Of a DNA stretch of 64,000 bases, positions 12,172 to 22,560 are shown in pieces (position 1 is the stretch's first letter; every line of letters begins with the position of its first letter). Source of the stretch: Tetracentron sinense (Eukaryota > Streptophyta > Magnoliopsida > Trochodendrales > Trochodendraceae); the NCBI GenBank assembly GCA_015143295.1, contig JABCRI010001048.1, forward strand, positions 1-64,000, given 5' to 3'. Under the pieces are notes generated by a model. It ran no database searches, was not told where the DNA came from, and was given only the letters and a program-made list of their open reading frames with translations. The position numbers and the translations under genes are program-made.

Positions 12172-12324
12172 AACGTGGGTATCCTAGCCAGACTAGTCCC
12201 ACGAGATGTATAAGTAAATCCCCAACTCATACATCTGATATTGAGGGGAGCCTAGATTTGATCTCGAAACCTCCGGGTTTACGATTCATTCCTCGACTAC
12301 TAGGCTACAGCCCCAAGGGTTACC
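12172..12324 (-). mobile_element. tRNA-derived SINE (Au-like)
   Basis: On the minus strand the head reads GGGGCTGTAGCCTAGTAGTCGAGG, a Pol III A-box-like stretch, followed about 30 bases later by GAGGTTTCGAGATCAAATCT, which fits a B box. The tail (GGGACTAGTCTGGCTAGGATACCC) resembles the Au family of plant SINEs. It lies within module copy 4 between the two motifs that normally follow each other there. Target duplications were not resolved. Confidence 0.55.
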
Positions 12325-12493
12325 GGCAATCTATATTTGGTAACAAAATAAAATTGAAATCTATATCTTATAAGCAAAATCAAATGGGCCAACATTATAT
12401 GGAATATAAATTAAACTCTGACATTCATTATTCAAACACATTGTGATTTTATAAATGGGCCTCCATCGCATTTCGTCACAATGGGATATCTTC

Positions 12494-12952
12494 TGAGGCT
12501 ATACAGTGGGCCAGGCCAGCCCAAGGGCGGTCCAATCAAACCCATGTAAAGACTGGTTGGATTTAGGTTTTATGGGCTGGGTGGGGTTTGGGCCAACCTT
12601 GGTCCAGTCCGTCGAGATCAGCCCGGCCTGAACTCAACTACATATAAATTAATAAATTATAATAAATATTATATGTGCTTTAATAAATGATTATATAATG
12701 AGTAATGCTGATGTTATAACTAAAAAAATTGTTAACGGGAGAAAGCACATCACTTGTTGTTTATGCGGGCCAGGCCCAAACTGAGTATAAGCTGGCCCGT
12801 GTGGGCTAGCTCGGGCTCAGCCAAAATTGGGTTTTTAACATGGGCTGGGTTCAAGCCTTTTATCACAGTCTGAGTTCGGGCCAACGAGAAATAAGATGGC
12901 AGGCCCAAACTAGTTTTGGTCCGATCCAATGCGCCAAATGTGCAGAGCCCTA
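12494..12952. mobile_element. hAT-like non-autonomous element (TRGGGCTRYACAG family)
   Basis: Ends TGAGGCTATACAG and CTGCAC(A/G)AGCCCTA-type inverted repeats, flanked by 8-bp direct repeats ATATCTTC (12486-12493) and ATATCCTC (12953-12960). Other module copies (for example near 34200 and 38970) show the uninterrupted site ATATCCTCAC. Rich in GGGCC / GGCCC motifs; no transposase. A remnant of the same insertion is at 21255. Confidence 0.8.
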
Positions 12953-13130
12953 ATATCCTCACGTCCCCAAAGCTTTTGTCTTTTGCCTTCCTCTCGCTCT
13001 TTCTCGTATATGTCAAATCAATCCCCATAGCAATGGTTGATGGTAATTGCATTGCTTTCATCACTAAAGCAATATTGCAATATTGAATACAGTCTTGTTG
13101 GCTAAAATCTGGTTTACCAGGCATGTCAAC

Positions 13131-13748
13131 GCCACGTGGCGCAATCGCAGACTAAAACCTTTAAACCTCAGGCGTCGAGTCGAGCTGAGTGACCGAAAGT
13201 AAGTTCATTTCGACCGTCTGATCAGCCACCGCTAGATATATCGGTTAGGCGATTTAAAGAGGGGAGGGTTCATCCTTTTAAAATGGGTTCTATAATGCCT
13301 TCAGTGGCCAAAGGGCTTTCTAAATATAAAGGCAAAGTTGAGTATGATGATATGATGTGTGTGTTGGATGTGAGATAGACAGAAGTGACATAAATGATAA
13401 ATAAAAAATGATAAAATTATCATGCGATCGAAGTGAGTCGCAAAGGCAAATACAAAGTCTCACCGATGTGGATGCTGAAGATAAAGTGACTAAGATCTCT
13501 CTCATAGGAGATGGATACAAAAGTGACTAAGGGAATGAGGCTCTCCCAAAGGAGGAAACTATGCTAAGTTATTCACCCGGATGAAGAAACTATGCTAAGA
13601 GTCCCTCCCAGAGGAGGACCTAAGGATGACGAGAGGCAGGTTGCTGAGGAGCAAGGCGTTGCTGATTTGGATTTGGTTGGGGGCTTGGTCTTCTTCGTGC
13701 TTGACCCTTTTATAGACTTCATTGGTAGTTTCAATAAATAATTGTTCC
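13131..13748. other. Intergenic, no gene recognised
   Basis: Unique-looking AT-rich sequence with GAGGAGGA.ACTATGCTAAG repeated twice (13546-13600). Short open frames on both strands resemble nothing known. It may be part of an older element into which the copia inserted. Confidence 0.5.
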
Positions 13749-13938
13749 TGATAACTATAGTAGCAGAATATTTTATTCTGCTACTTTCCTCTTGTAGAGC
13801 AATATTATTCTCTCTTGTAATCTTTCCTTTTGTATTAATTTTCTATTTATGTATTCTCTTGTATAACTCTATATAAACCCTATTGGGATAAAAGAATAAA
13901 TCAACTACAGAATTTCTCCAAATTTCTCATTGTTATCA
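13749..13938 (+). repeat. copia-1 5' LTR
   Basis: Starts TGATAACTATAG and ends TTGTTATCA. It carries a CTATATAAACCC TATA-type promoter near 13869-13880. The 3' partner is 18583-18773. Confidence 0.95.
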
Positions 13939-13950
13939 TGGTATCAGAGT
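13939..13950 (+). promoter_or_regulatory. copia-1 primer-binding site
   Basis: TGGTATCAGAGT directly follows the 5' LTR. It matches the initiator-methionine tRNA complement (TGGTATCAGAGC) used by plant copia elements except for the last base. Confidence 0.9.
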
Positions 13951-14275
13951 AATAAAATTCTGACTTGTTTCTTGAGGGAGAAACATCTATATTGTTAGAT
14001 CTGTGGTTATTGTCGTGGGACTGTCGAAATTTGCAATCACACCTTGTCGTGCATCCTTGAACCTCATCTCAGACGGAAGGGCATCGCTCGTGCTCCAGTT
14101 GCAGATCGGAGGTTTCGTGTTCGTCCTTTTGCAATCGCACCGCTGCATCATCGCTGTTGGTTTCTCTATCTCTACCAAAGAGTAAAGTTACTTTTGTCTT
14201 TTTTGGTTTCTCTGCACCATCTGTTATTTGGATCAACTACCACTACTTTACTCAGACAACTCTTCACAAGTTAAA

Positions 14276-14279
<4 letters not shown>

Positions 14280-14331
<52 letters not shown>
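14280..14331. repeat. (AT)n microsatellite inside copia-1 leader
   Basis: About 25 AT units in the untranslated leader between primer-binding site and gag. Length variation here would not affect coding. Confidence 0.9.
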
Positions 14332-14335
<4 letters not shown>

Positions 14336-14586
14336 GGGAAAGATAAAAGAGCAACCTTTTTTTATTCTTTGATCAGAGACATCATAATCATCTTTTGGCA
14401 CTAAAAGACAAACCTTTGTCTTAGTTTCGGCTTGGCTAGTGGTTCGGCTTGGCTAGTGCATGTGTTTCCATCTTTTGCTATTGTGTGAAGTGATTAAGCC
14501 TTGTTACTACATATCTAATCATTGTGTTCAAGCATACACTTTTTTTATTTATGGATAGAGATTTTTCTTCTCGGTACTTGTTCGAT

Positions 14587-15378
14587 GGCAGCAATTATGG
14601 ACTGTGGTCTATTCATTTTACGAGTTTTCTTGAATGACGTGGATTATGGGGTATTGTTGATGGAACAGACCCCATCCCTAAAGCGGATAAGCCCAAAGAG
14701 TTAGCTGAATGGAAAATTAAAAATGGTAAAATTATAACATGGATACTAGACTCAGTTGATAAATCCATTGCAGTGGGATTGACTCCACATAGGACAGCGA
14801 AGGCTATGTGGGACCATTTGAAGGTAATTGATCAGCAGAGCAATGAAGCCCAACTTTATCGTCTAGAACAAGAATTGACACAAATTTCACAGTGCGATCG
14901 AACGATTCAAGAATTTTATAATGTTGTTGTTGCTATTTGGACCGAGATATCAATGATGGATCCGGAGATCCCCTCTGATGCTATCCCCATCTTTCAGAAG
15001 ATGAGAGAACGGACCCGAGTTCGGTAGTTTCTTATGAAATTGCATCCTGATTTTGAGCATTGTAGGGCTGCTTTACTTAATCGCAATCATCTTCCTTCCA
15101 TGAATGTTGTGATTTGTGACTTATTAGCCGAGGAACAAAGACTCAAGACCTTAACAATTGCACCCCAACCTCCTGCCTCATCAGATACAGTTTTTTTGGC
15201 CTCGTCACCAGCCTTTGGAAAACGCGACCTATCTCTCATTCAATGTTATGGGTGTAAAAAGTTTGGACACCTTACTACAGCATGCAAAGATAGCCCTATT
15301 TGCGCATTTTGCAAAATTCGTGGTCATAGCATCCAAGAGTGCCGGAGAAGAAGCGAGCCCAAAGAAAAGTTTACATGA
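14587..15378 (+). pseudogene. copia-1 gag (capsid/nucleocapsid), broken
   Basis: Begins in the DGSNYGLWSIHF region (near 14585), the usual gag N-terminal 'NYxxW' block, and runs through AKAMWDHLKV (near 14800) and LMKLHPDFEHCRAALLNR (near 15030-15085). Two zinc knuckles follow: CYGCKKFGHLTTAC (about 15244-15285) and CAFCKIRGHSIQEC (about 15301-15342), both CX2CX4HX4C. A frameshift lies near 14630 and a TAG stop at 15025. The product would coat element RNA in a cytoplasmic particle; this copy cannot. Confidence 0.88.
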
Positions 15379-15800
15379 CTACAACCGATGACTCCTCTAC
15401 TAGTGTCATGGCTCCTCTACCTAGTGAGCCACTTACTCCTGAGATGGTTCAGTAGATTGTCCAGACCTTATCTACAGCTGGACTGTCAGGTACACCCCCT
15501 CGGTCTCCTTGGTATTTTGATTCTGGTGCATCCAATCATATGACAGGTAATACCTCGTATCTCCATAATGTTAAGTCATACACAGGAAACCAAATAATCT
15601 CTACTGCCAATGGGGCTCAGTTACCTATTTCTTCTATTGGGTCATTATCTTTTTCCCCTTCTCAACATCGTACATTTACTTTAACTGATGTCTTTCATGT
15701 GCCTAAACTGTCTGCGAATCTTATCTCTACTGGTCAATTAGTCTAAAATCGATGTTTAGTAATTTTCTTTCCTGATTATTGTTTCATACAGAATCTGGCA
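15379..15800 (+). pseudogene. copia-1 aspartic protease region, broken
   Basis: The catalytic block WYFDSGASNHMTG lies at about 15510-15545, matching the D-S/T-G triad of copia proteases. The downstream VFHVPKLSANLISTGQL (about 15690-15740) is the conserved end of the domain. Stops occur at 15453 (TAG) and 15744 (TAA). Confidence 0.85.
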
Positions 15801-15925
15801 ACGGGGAAAGTGGTTGGGAAAGGTAGGAGGAAAGGATGGCTCTTTTTGTTGGATTTGGATGACCTTGTTACTCAGCTTCTTGTTTTTTTTCTCCTTATTC
15901 TGATGATATTTGTCATGCTAATAAA

Positions 15926-16868
15926 ATGTGGAAACTTTGGCATTGTCGACTTGGTCACCCACATTCGGATAGATTATTTCATTTATTTTCCTCTAGTATT
16001 TTGGATAAACTGAAAGTTAATAAATTTTCTCTTGATATTGCTTGTCCTTCATGTTGCTTATCTAAGAGTAAATCTCTGTCCTTTTCTCTTAGTACATCTC
16101 GATCCACTGCCCCTTTTGAGATTGTCCATACTGATGTTTGGGGACCATCTCCGGTGTTATCCATGTCTAGCATGCAATATTATGTGATATTTATAGACGA
16201 TTTCTCCAGATATACTTAGATTTATTTCTTGCACTCTAAATCGCAGGTTTTCACAATTTTTGAACAATTCTACACTATGGTGACTACACAGTTTGAGAAG
16301 AAGATTAAGGTTCTTCGCCCGGGGGGAGTACACCTCCTTAGAATTTGCGACATACTTGCGTGATCGTGGGATTCTTTATTAGAAGACATGTCCAGACACA
16401 CCTTAGCAAAATAGTGTTGTTGAGAGGAAGAATCGACACATTGTCGAGACAGCTAACACTTTGATGGCAGAGACCTTTGTTCCACGCACATTCTGGGCCG
16501 AGGCGATGTTGCACTCTATTTATCTCATAAAACGCATGCCCACCAAACTTCTTGGTAATATTTGTCTTTACTTTGTGCTATTCGGTTCTCTTCCTACTTA
16601 CTCATTATTTCGTATATTTGGATGTATTTGTTATGTTCATCTCTCACCCCATGAACATAATAAACTATCTCATAAGTCTGTTCGTTGCATGTATCTTGGG
16701 TTCGGAGATTCCCAAAAGGGTTATCGTTGCTATGACCCTCATGCTCGTCGCATTCGTATTTCGAGAAATGTTATCTTCTTAGAAAATGTCTCATTTCATG
16801 CCCAACCTTTCTCACCTTTGATTGCTGATATACCTTCTGTTTCAAGTATGACTCCACCTCATTTGTAG
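15926..16868 (+). pseudogene. copia-1 integrase, broken
   Basis: The GAG-pre-integrase HHCC zinc region starts at LWHCRLGHPHSDRLFHL (about 15930), with CPSCCLSKSKS downstream. The core follows with FEIVHTDVWGPSP (about 16116) and IDDFSRYT (about 16193), then the VVERKNRHIVE glutamate block (about 16410). The C-terminal region includes RMPTKLLG and FGCICYVHLSP. TAG stops lie at 16217, 16380, 16404 and 16866, and there is an indel near the G-run at 16320. Confidence 0.88.
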
Positions 16869-16892
16869 ATTCCTCCAGGCCAAGAGAGAGCG

Positions 16893-17830
16893 GTGCCTTC
16901 TCCTCCTATTCCTCATGCTGCTGCACCCGAAGCTGATCCATCCATTCCAGAGGTACGTCGTTCTACCCGTACTTCGCATCCACCTGATAGACTCATTTGT
17001 TCTCTCTTTTCTGGTCTCGAGTCCATCCCTGTTCTTACCTCATATTCTCAGGCATCTACACAACAATGCTGGAGGGATGCTATGACAGAGGAGTTACAAG
17101 CCTTAGCAGATAATCACACATGGGATCTTGTTTCGTGCCCACATGGTCAGCAAGTGATTGGTAGTAAATAGGTGTATTCCATAAAGCTCAAGTCCGATGG
17201 ATCCCTTGATCGCTACAAGGCTCGCCTTATGGCTCAAGGTTATAAACAAGAATATGGTATTGACTATGAGGAGACTTTTGCTCCAGTTGCTAAGATGAAA
17301 ACCGTCAGAACATTAATTGTCGTGGCTGCCACTAAGGATTGGTCTATTCGTCAAATTGACGTAAAGATTGCATTTCTTCATGGTGATTTACAGGAAACTG
17401 TTTATATGGCTCAACCCCCAGGATCTGACTCTAGTAAGCAAGAACTAGTGTGCAGGCTCCATAAAGCGTTATATGGATTGAAATAGGTACCGCGTGCTTG
17501 GTTTCAACGATTTCACGAGGTAGTGGTTGAGAAGGGGTTCAGTCAGAGTGGTCATGATCCTTATTTATAAGGTCTTCATCCCACGGCATTGTGATTCTAC
17601 TCGTTTATGTTGATGACTTACTCCTCACAGGCAGTGACACATCTGGAATTGTAGACCTTTAGCAAGTACTTCAGTCATCCTTCCACATGAAGGACTTGGG
17701 CTCGCTTACATACTTTTTAGGATTAGAAGTCTCCCATACAGACCATGGTATACTTGTTAGCTAGCGAAAGTATACACAAGACCTCATTAACCAAGCTCAA
17801 CTCTCTGATCAGCGCCCAGTTGAGACACCA
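16893..17830 (+). pseudogene. copia-1 reverse transcriptase, broken
   Basis: The linker RRSTRTSHPPDRLI (about 16950) precedes the RT. Conserved blocks are [14 protein letters not shown] (17208), [11 protein letters not shown] (17265), [13 protein letters not shown] (17352), and the catalytic YVDDLLLTG (about 17606-17632). The second D of the fingers/palm is in 'IDVK' (usually DVKNAFL). TAG stops occur at 17169, 17484, 17660 and 17762, with a one-base loss near 17565. Confidence 0.9.
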
Positions 17831-18560
17831 ATGGAATTGAATGTTCAGTATGGTAAACAGGACGGTGATCTTCTAAAGCAGCCTACTCTTTTTTGTCTCT
17901 TGGTTAGCAGTCTTGTTTACTTGACGATGACCAGACCTAATATTGCCTATGCCGTACAGGTTGTCAGTCAATTTGTTTCTGCACCTCGTACCTTACATAT
18001 GACTGCTGTCTTTCGAATTATTCGCTACTTAAGAGGGACCTTAGATCGGTCCTTATTCTTCTCGTCCACATCTCCCCTTGAGCTTGTTGGCTATGCTGAT
18101 GCCGATTGGGCAGAGTGTTCTCTTACTCGTCGTTCCACTACCGATTATTGCATGTTTCTTGGCACCTCACTTATCTCCTGGAAATGCAAGAAACAACTCA
18201 CAGTTTCCAAGTCTAGCACAGAGGCTGAGTATAGAGCTATGTCTTCTGCGTGTAATGAGATTGTGTGGCTTCGAGGTTTATTTTCTGATTTTGGCATTCA
18301 CTTTACTAGCTCTACGCCACTTCACGTGGATAATACTAGTGCTGTCCAGATTGCCTTTAATCCCGTCTTTCATGAGAGGACGAAACACATAGAGGTTGAC
18401 TGTCACTTCATTCGTGAGAAATTTCAATCTGGGATCATATCTCTTCCACATGTGGCATCTCAGGATCAGATTGCAGACATCCTTACAAAGGCTATGACGA
18501 TTGCTAGACATTCTTTCCTTATTCGCAAACTGTTGCTGGTTGATCCACCGCATCAGTTTG
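17831..18560 (+). pseudogene. copia-1 RNase H domain (open frame retained)
   Basis: Open for 240 residues. It contains TRPNIAYAVQVVSQF, the RNase H block YADADWAECSLTRRSTT (about 18090), SKSSTEAEYRAMS (about 18210), VDNTSAVQIA (about 18328), and the tail HIEVDCHFIREK and DILTKAM. This is the C-terminal domain that removes template RNA during reverse transcription. It ends at the polypurine tract. Confidence 0.92.
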
Positions 18561-18582
18561 AGGGGGGGGGGGGGGGGGGGAG
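18561..18582 (+). other. copia-1 polypurine tract with a 19-G run
   Basis: A uniform run of 19 G (18562-18580) bounded by A, directly before the 3' LTR. Plant copia polypurine tracts are usually mixed A/G, so the pure run is long. It may be real slippage or a base-calling artefact. Confidence 0.9.
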
Positions 18583-18773
18583 TGATAACTATAGTAGCAG
18601 AATATTTTATTCTGCTACTTTCCTCTTGTAAAGCAATATTATTCTCTCTTGTAATCTTTCATTTTGTATGAATTTTCTATTTATGTATTCTCTTGTACAA
18701 CTCTATATAAACCCTATTGAGGGTAAAGGAATAAATCAACTACAAAATTTCTCTAAATTTCTCATTGTTATCA
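18583..18773 (+). repeat. copia-1 3' LTR
   Basis: 191 bp pairing with 13749-13938; about ten differences including GTAGAGC/GTAAAGC and TTGGGATAAAAG/TTGAGGGTAAAGG. Ends TTGTTATCA followed by target duplication GTTCC. Confidence 0.95.
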
Positions 18774-18778
18774 GTTCC

Positions 18779-19555
18779 CACCAATTTTATGTATTAATAC
18801 TATCTGATTTTGCCAAGTGTCTTTGAGAGTAACTGTTACTTGATGAAGCCTTCATCCGTCCTTATCTTCTTTTTTCACGTGTGAGCTCTATTGATAGTTC
18901 TCATCTACTAATTCTGTTATATGTCTTCTGCCATGTGTCTCATGTTTGACAGTTATAACTTCCACATAGCCATGATCTCAACCTTGATGACTGTCATCTG
19001 TCCTATGTATTTTTCCATCAATTACTACCACATGTCCCACGTACTTGACTTTTGATGACCGCCACGTGTCCCACGTATTTGACGTTCGATGACTGCCACA
19101 TGCTCCGAGGTTGACCAATCATGACCGAAGTTGACTTCGGCCACTGGCCGAAATTCATGGCTGAAATTTTTTGGATTACTTTTTGTCATTGGTCGAAATT
19201 CATGACTGAAGTTAGAGTATATTTTTTCAGTAATGATTTTGATCATATGTTGATTGATAAAAAGTTCACCATGTGTCATAATCTTACCCGTCCATTCGGG
19301 GCGTAAGATTTTGATGTAAACAAGTCTCATGGAGTTTTAAATTGGATTAACGACCTATCAGATGTTATATGGAAGATGTACCCATCATCTAATATGGGTC
19401 GTCAATCTCAGAGCAAAAAAGGGGATTTTGATGGACTCTGGCACAGGGTATGCTCATCATCTAAGATGGGTTGCTGCATTCTCTAAGATCTCTCTTCTTG
19501 ATACCGTGAACGTGGGTAACATATGTACGAGTGATGCATATGCACTGTTGTCTAC
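18779..19555. other. Intergenic with a 34-bp tandem repeat
   Basis: No gene seen. A 34-bp unit (CCACATGTCCCACGTACTTG and 14 more) is repeated about 2.3 times at 19028-19105. A nearby stretch shows TGGCCGAAATTCATGGCTGAA repeated as a diverged pair (19143-19215). 19340-19500 has weak similarity to the exon end of the promoter/exon module (AAGATGTACCCATCATCTAATATGGGTCGTCAATCTC). Confidence 0.5.
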
Positions 19556-19872
19556 AAGGTTTAAAATCCTGATATTATTGGTGATTTCAGCCCAACCTGA
19601 ACCAAAACTTTGAAAATTTCGATTATCTCGTCAGGATTTCAAATTCCTTTTTTTCTTAATATTTTTATTAAATATATATTTAAATAAAAATACATATGTT
19701 AAAAAATAATATTTACTAAAATTTAATATATTTATATAAATATTATTATTAATTTTTAAATAAATATATAAATTTCACGAAATTTCGGAATATTTTAAAA
19801 TTTTAATAAAAAATAAATTTTAAAAAACTATAAAAAATCAAATTTCCGAAATTCCTAAAATTTTGCACATGG
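19555..19872. mobile_element. AT-rich hAT-like remnant
   Basis: Starts CAAGGTTTAAAATCCTG, like the left end of the element at 26575 (CAAGGTTTTAAATTTGAAA), and contains GAAAATTTCGATT and GAAATTTCGGAAT motifs. The right end with its inverted repeat was not found. Confidence 0.5.
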
Positions 19873-19989
19873 TTTTTTAGATGGGATGATTCGGCCACCC
19901 AATTAGGCCCGATTAATAAGCGATCCGGCCCCGCCCAGCCTCAACTTTGCCCGTTGACACCCCTATCCATGACTTGATAGCTAAGGCCC

Positions 19990-20490
19990 AAATGCAAATA
20001 CAAAGTCCATTGTAGAATTAATTAGAAAGCCTGTTAGTTTCCAAATATGGATTGCAATCTATAGTTGGAAAGAAAATGAAATTAATCCATATTTGGAAAC
20101 CAAATTAAACAACAATCTGTATATCGCAAGCAAAATCAAATGGCAATCAATATTTGGAATGTAAATTAATTTCTCAGGCATTTGGCATTTAACACATTGT
20201 GGTATTATAAATAAGCCTTCATCCTCAAGTCACCATTATTCTCTAGTGTTTTTGTCTTCTACCTTTATCTCCCATTTTCTGGAATATTTGATTCAGTCCA
20301 ACAAACAAAACCAGTGAATGATGTGATGGTAATGTTGCTTCCATCATTAAAGCGACATTGGAAACGGTCCATGGAGAAGCATATCGGATTAGCGATCTAC
20401 CAGACATTGCTTAGAAGATGTGCTCATCTTCTAAGATGGGTCGTCAATCTCATAGCAGTATGAGAATGGAAGTGGCTGCCCATACCCTCT
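19990..20490 (+). repeat. Promoter/exon module, copy 5
   Basis: Has GCAATCTATAGTTGG (20052), a TATA-like TATTATAAATAAGCC (20202), and CATATCGGATTAGCGATCTACCAGAC (20380). A small insertion around the usual start (GTGAATGATGTGATGG) changes the frame, so no 54-codon ORF remains. A run of T follows at 20498. Confidence 0.65.
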
Positions 20491-20769
20491 TGAGAATTTT
20501 TTTTTTTTTTTCTGCTGCATTTCAAATATTGGGAGATGAGGGTGTACTTAATTAGACCAACCCAACCTCAAGCTAAATTTTCTTCTTATTTTCCTGATTA
20601 AATGATTATATTCTAGTTTTTCTCTCTTACTACTTATGTCTTCATGTAAGATATTGTTCAGGAAATTATAGACTGTAATCAATAAAAAGTAACTATCACT
20701 TTTTATGTTATTATTCAAAAAAAATTCATTTATCATCATCGGCACATGGTAGGGGCTTCTTACTCGTTA

Positions 20770-21254
20770 CATAATGAATCTGAAAGTCTTTTAAGTTCTA
20801 CATGAGGTAGGTTGGAGACCTCACCTGGTGGAGTGATGTTCATGCATGCATTCAATCTATAGTTAGGAAAAGTTAGGAAAGAAAATTAACCTGCAATCTG
20901 TATTTGATAACAATATAAAACTGAATTCTGTATGTTGTAAGTAAAATTAAATGGCCATCTATATTTGGAATTTTATTTCCTGGCATTCATGACCGCAGTG
21001 TCCACGTGTCCCTTTTAACACATTTTAACCATGGTTAAACTTAATAGAATTAAAATTTTGTTTCTTTTTTTTTCAAACCATGGTTAGATTGCTTAACCCT
21101 AGGGGTGAGTAAATCCTTACCACGGTTGATAGATGGTAAAAAGGAGGCGTGTACCAATTGAATCCCAGGGTCAGCTTCTAAGCTGATCCTGGGGTCTGTT
21201 TTCCATTTCCCTTTTATTGGCCTCCATGGGATTTCGTCACCATGGGATATCCTC
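20770..21254 (+). repeat. Promoter/exon module, copy 6 (upstream part only)
   Basis: Matches the module from AATGAATCTGAAAG.CTTTTA (20772) to the CACCATGGGATATCCTC site (21238-21254), interrupted by a MITE (about 20993-21211). The module ends where a hAT-like element begins. It shares this hAT insertion site with copy 4. Confidence 0.6.
20993..21211. mobile_element. Hairpin-ended MITE family, member G (left end damaged)
   Basis: The core is recognisable from both sides (CACGTGTCCCTTTTAACAC; minus strand TTTACTCACCCCTAGGGTTA). The right tip holds a hairpin CCCAGGGTCAGCTT/AAGCTGATCCTGGG (one mismatch) and ends GTTTTCCATTTCCC, matching the family outer tip GGGAAATG. The left tip seems deleted, so no target duplication is visible. 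Confidence 0.65.
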
Positions 21255-21375
21255 TAGGGCTGCACAGTGGGCCAGGCTGGCCCTTGGGCCGTCCGACCAA
21301 ATCCATGTTAAAGATAGGTTGGATTGAAGTTTTGTGGGCTTAGGCCAGTCCACCGAAATCGGCCCAGCCTGAATT
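21255..21375. mobile_element. hAT-like element, left-end remnant
   Basis: Begins TAGGGCTGCACAGTGGGCC after ATATCCTC (21247-21254), the same target site as the element at 12494. Internal GGGCCAGGCTGGCCC and TTGTGGGCTTAGGCC match it. The right end is lost. Confidence 0.65.
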
Positions 21376-21648
21376 CACAGACAAATCCATTATCTGAGGG
21401 CGTGAAGTCTTTATAATGACAAATAAGGTATATGTGAGTTCAAATATGAGTCGTAGGAAATTGTTTTGACGGAGCTTCGCCCTTTAAGCATTAACCGCAG
21501 CACATTGTACTCTCTTTTAATAAAGACAAAAAGACTAAATGTGCAAGTCCTCATTTCATTTCGTAACACATGGCAAAAACCAGTTCAATCAGAGATGTCT
21601 ATACCCTTAGATTTTGTCATTTCCATAGCAGTATCACGTATGCATGGA

Positions 21649-22145
21649 TAGGGTTGCACAAAGCCCGATCAGCCCGTTTGTGCTCGGCTCGGCCCAAGAT
21701 CGACTCGAATTTTAGGCTTGATCGGGCCAAGCTAAACTTAAAAAAAAAGCTTGAAAATCCAATCAAACCAAGCTCGGGCCAACCCCTGTTTATTCGGCCT
21801 AGCTCGAAGCCCTGCTCGATTGAGGCTCGATTCAGTCCGAGCTCGGCTCGACTCGAATATTATTAAAAAAATAAAAATATTATTATATATATCATTATTA
21901 TATATATAAATAATATAAAATATTGTTTTTAAATTTTTGTTTTTTAAATAAGTATTCAAGCCAAGCACGAGCCAAACCAAGCCCAGCTCGAGCTTGAATC
22001 AATTCAGGCCGAACTGAGCTTCGAGCCAGGTTTTTTAATTCGGGCCGAGCTTCGGGCTGAGCTTTCAAGCTTGATTTCAGGCCAAGCCAGGCTTCAAACC
22101 TAAAACAAACCCTTTCAAGCCAAGCCCGACTCGAATACAGCCCTA
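21649..22145. mobile_element. hAT-like MITE (TAGGGTTGCA termini)
   Basis: A 497-bp element with ends TAGGGTTGCAC / CAGCCCTA and 8-bp target duplications TGCATGGA (21641-21648) and TACATGGA (22146-22153; one mismatch). The interior is rich in CTCGGCTCG and GAGCTCGG motifs around an AT-rich centre. The apparent open frames on both strands come from this composition, not from genes. Confidence 0.78.
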
Positions 22146-22436
22146 TACATGGATTCTCAGCTTGCAGCCCAACAATTAGAACTGTCAATGGGCTGGGATG
22201 GGGCGGGCCAAGTTCTATTTAAGCTCAATCCTTACTTGTAATGGTCTAGTTCAAGAAGGCTAGAATTCCCTAGGTCATAACATAACCTTCCAAAAATATT
22301 ATATAGGGGCAAAGCCATGAGATCGAGGGGCGGCTTCAATTTTAGGATTTTTTTTTTTTGATAATATCAATGGAGTCAACGTATTTTTGGGAGCAGGGGC
22401 ATTGCAAGTGGACGCTGAACTTTTGAATAAAATAAA

Positions 22437-22560
22437 GAAAAATGTTTGGCCAAATGTCGGTCTTAATGGTCCATGTCACCCTTTTAACAGTAGATATTAA
22501 TTGTTAAGATTCACTCACCCCTAAGGCTCATCCACTTAAACTTAGTTTTTAGAAAAAAAT
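22437..22560. mobile_element. Hairpin-ended MITE family, member H (truncated)
   Basis: Outer tip GAAAAATGTTTGGCC, then the core CACCCTTTTAAC and TTAAGATTCACTCACCCCTAAGG and TTAGTTTTTAGAAAA. The right half is cut by the repeat block that starts near 22560. Confidence 0.55.

Larger units (their letters stand above)
12060..13110 (+). repeat. Promoter/exon module, copy 4 (interrupted by SINE and hAT-like element)
   Basis: Module landmarks appear from TTTCTACATGAGGTAGGTTGG (12090) through the TATA-like TTATAAATGGGCC (12449) to CAATGGTTGATGGTAATTGC (13031). It is split by a SINE-like insert (about 12172-12324) and a hAT-like element (12494-12952). The exon ends early, and the ATATCGGATTAGCG landmark is absent. 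Confidence 0.65.
13749..18773 (+). mobile_element. Complete but dead Ty1/copia retrotransposon (copia-1)
   Basis: A 5025-bp element with two 190-191 bp LTRs (TG...CA), a primer-binding site, gag-pol in copia order (gag, protease, integrase, RT, RNase H), a G-rich polypurine tract, and a 5-bp target duplication GTTCC (13744-13748, 18774-18778). The LTRs differ at roughly ten positions, so it is an old insertion. The single gag-pol frame is broken by at least ten stops and a few indels. Confidence 0.95.

Noticed and set aside
12172-12324. Functional tRNA gene
   Set aside because: A- and B-box-like motifs are present but the stems do not form a cloverleaf; it fits a SINE better.
13987-14274. 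Overlapping open frames on both strands in the copia-1 leader
   Set aside because: They precede gag in the untranslated leader and contain no gag or other motif.
21570-22188. Several open frames with RAR/SAR-rich translations
   Set aside because: They lie inside a hAT-like MITE with biased CTCGG composition and match no protein family.
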